This document shows, in pieces, positions 59,306 through 60,303 of a stretch of 60,303 nt of DNA. This DNA comes from Gordonia effusa NBRC 100432 (lineage in GTDB: Bacteria > Actinomycetota > Actinomycetes > Mycobacteriales > Mycobacteriaceae), in NCBI RefSeq assembly GCF_000241305.1, contig NZ_BAEH01000081.1, positions 1 to 60,303 on the forward strand, in the 5' to 3' direction. The position numbers and the translations under genes were made by a program. The notes under the pieces were generated by a model that worked only from the letters and a program-made list of their open reading frames with translations, was not told where the DNA came from and did no database searches. The stretch's first letter is position 1. Every line of letters begins with the position of its first letter.

Positions 59306-60303
59306 ATGACCGAGTTCTCCGTCCCGGCCAAATTCACCATCGCCGCTGACGCGAACTGCACAGATGTCATCTTCGACATCGCCGCGCAGGACCCGAATAA
59401 GACACTTTTCCGGGACAAGGTCGACGGCCACTGGGCGCCGATAACGGCCGCCGAGGCGGCGGCAACCATCACCGCCCTCGCCAAGGGGTTTATCGCTCAG
59501 GGCATCAAGCCGGGAGATCGCATCGCACTGCTCTCGCGAACTCGACTGGAGTGGGTACTCATCGACGTCGCGATCTGGTCTGCCGGCGCAATCCCGGTGC
59601 CGATCTACGATTCGTCGTCAGGACCGCAGATCGACTGGATTCTGGAGGATTCCCAAGCCGTCGCGATCGTCGTCGAGGACGACGGTCAGCGGGCCATAGT
59701 CGAGGAGATCGGCAACCTCTCGAGTGTGAAAACCGTCTACCAGATCGAGAATGGCGACGATGGCATCGTCGCCACCCTGACCGCCGCTGGAGCCGACGTC
59801 GCCGACAGTGAGGTCGCCGCTCGCCGAGATGGAGTGAAGTCTGCCGATCCGGCCACTCTCATCTATACCTCCGGCACCACCGGCCGGCCCAAGGGTTGCA
59901 TGCTGACCCACGCGAATATGCTCAGCGAGATCGACGCCGTACTCGAAGGCAATATGAGTACGCTGCTCGGTCCGAGCAAACGACTGCTGATGTTCCTGCC
60001 GCTAGCGCATGTACTGGCCCGTGCGATCACCTATGTAGCACTGAAAGCCGGTGTGGAAGTTGGGTTTACCGCCGACACCCGCAATTTGCTCCCCGAATTC
60101 GCGGCGTTCCGCCCCTCGCTTATCTTGTCGGTGCCGCGCGTATTCGAGAAGGTGTACAACACCGCGCGGCAGAACGCTCACAGCGACGGCAAAGGCAAGA
60201 TTTTCGACCTCGCCGCCGATACCGCCGTGGCCTACAGCCAGTCGCTCGACGCAGGCGGCGCCGGACTGGGCTTGCGCCTGCGCCACACCGTGTTCGACAA
60301 ACT
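59306..60303 (+). CDS. fadD15: long-chain fatty-acid--CoA ligase (3' end beyond window)
   Basis: 332 residues visible from ATG 59306, with GAAAGG ten bases upstream. Adenylate-forming enzyme activating fatty acids to acyl-CoA. AMP-binding motif LIYTSGTTGRPKGCMLTH near residue 187, and FLPLAHVLARA plus SVPRVFEKVYN typical of the FadD15/FACL group. The acyl-binding and C-terminal domains are outside the window. Order matches Rv2187. Confidence 0.93.
   Translation, partial: MTEFSVPAKFTIAADANCTDVIFDIAAQDPNKTLFRDKVDGHWAPITAAEAAATITALAKGFIAQGIKPGDRIALLSRTRLEWVLIDVAIWSAGAIPVPIYDSSSGPQIDWILEDSQAVAIVVEDDGQRAIVEEIGNLSSVKTVYQIENGDDGIVATLTAAGADVADSEVAARRDGVKSADPATLIYTSGTTGRPKGCMLTHANMLSEIDAVLEGNMSTLLGPSKRLLMFLPLAHVLARAITYVALKAGVEVGFTADTRNLLPEFAAFRPSLILSVPRVFEKVYNTARQNAHSDGKGKIFDLAADTAVAYSQSLDAGGAGLGLRLRHTVFDK

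Overview
The window is chromosomal DNA from a high-G+C actinobacterium of the order Mycobacteriales. By eye it is closest to Gordonia, Williamsia or Tsukamurella; I do not name a genus. The evidence is a Wag31/SepF/FtsZ division cluster, mDAP-type MurE, LppM, GT-C mannosyltransferases of the lipomannan type, PknL with its Rv2175c-type partner, class II DAHP synthase and FadD15. Gene order matches two blocks that lie apart in M. tuberculosis: roughly Rv1536-Rv1547 (ileS to dnaE1) and Rv2145-Rv2187 (wag31 to fadD15). Here they are joined at ileS.

Region 1 (1-9.7 kb): truncated threonine dehydratase, a secreted beta-propeller protein, a small membrane protein, a repeat-rich gap, dnaE1, a 69-bp hairpin, rluD-lspA, and two lipoproteins facing a shared terminator. 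Region 2 (9.8-17.3 kb): asparaginase, dinB, a TetR/deazaflavin-oxidoreductase divergent pair with operator-like palindromes, a block of dispersed repeats, and ileS behind a T-box leader. Region 3 (17.3-37.9 kb): a long minus-strand division and cell-wall (dcw) cluster read from mraZ through rsmH, ftsL-like, pbpB, murE, mraY, murD, ftsW, murG, murC, ftsQ, ftsZ, pgeF, yggS, sepF and yggT to wag31, mostly with 4-nt start/stop overlaps. MraZ has a four-box operator upstream of its own gene. The striking anomaly is that murF is missing as a gene. Only its C-terminal domain survives, fused in frame to MurE.

Region 4 (38-49.3 kb): DUF3040 and HEPN proteins, a perfect mycobacterial-type LexA (SOS) box, a GNAT acetyltransferase, a CrtO/PYROXD2-like oxidoreductase, lppM, then a tightly coupled operon of prenyl diphosphate synthase, phytoene desaturase, a GT-C mannosyltransferase and phytoene synthase (carotenoid synthesis with a lipoglycan enzyme embedded). 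It is followed by a frameshifted 13E12-type HNH endonuclease gene. Region 5 (49.3-60.3 kb): Rv2175c-like regulator and PknL, a second repeat-rich gap, aroG, a 3' exoribonuclease, a PI-mannan-type mannosyltransferase, PlsC acyltransferase, ROK glucokinase, an ArsA-like protein with a degenerate P-loop, two SRPBCC proteins and the start of fadD15.

A recurring theme is small repeats. REP-like palindromic elements sit in three gaps, and short direct repeats have expanded in frame inside the essential genes murC and ileS. I found no CRISPR array, insertion sequence, tRNA or rRNA gene.
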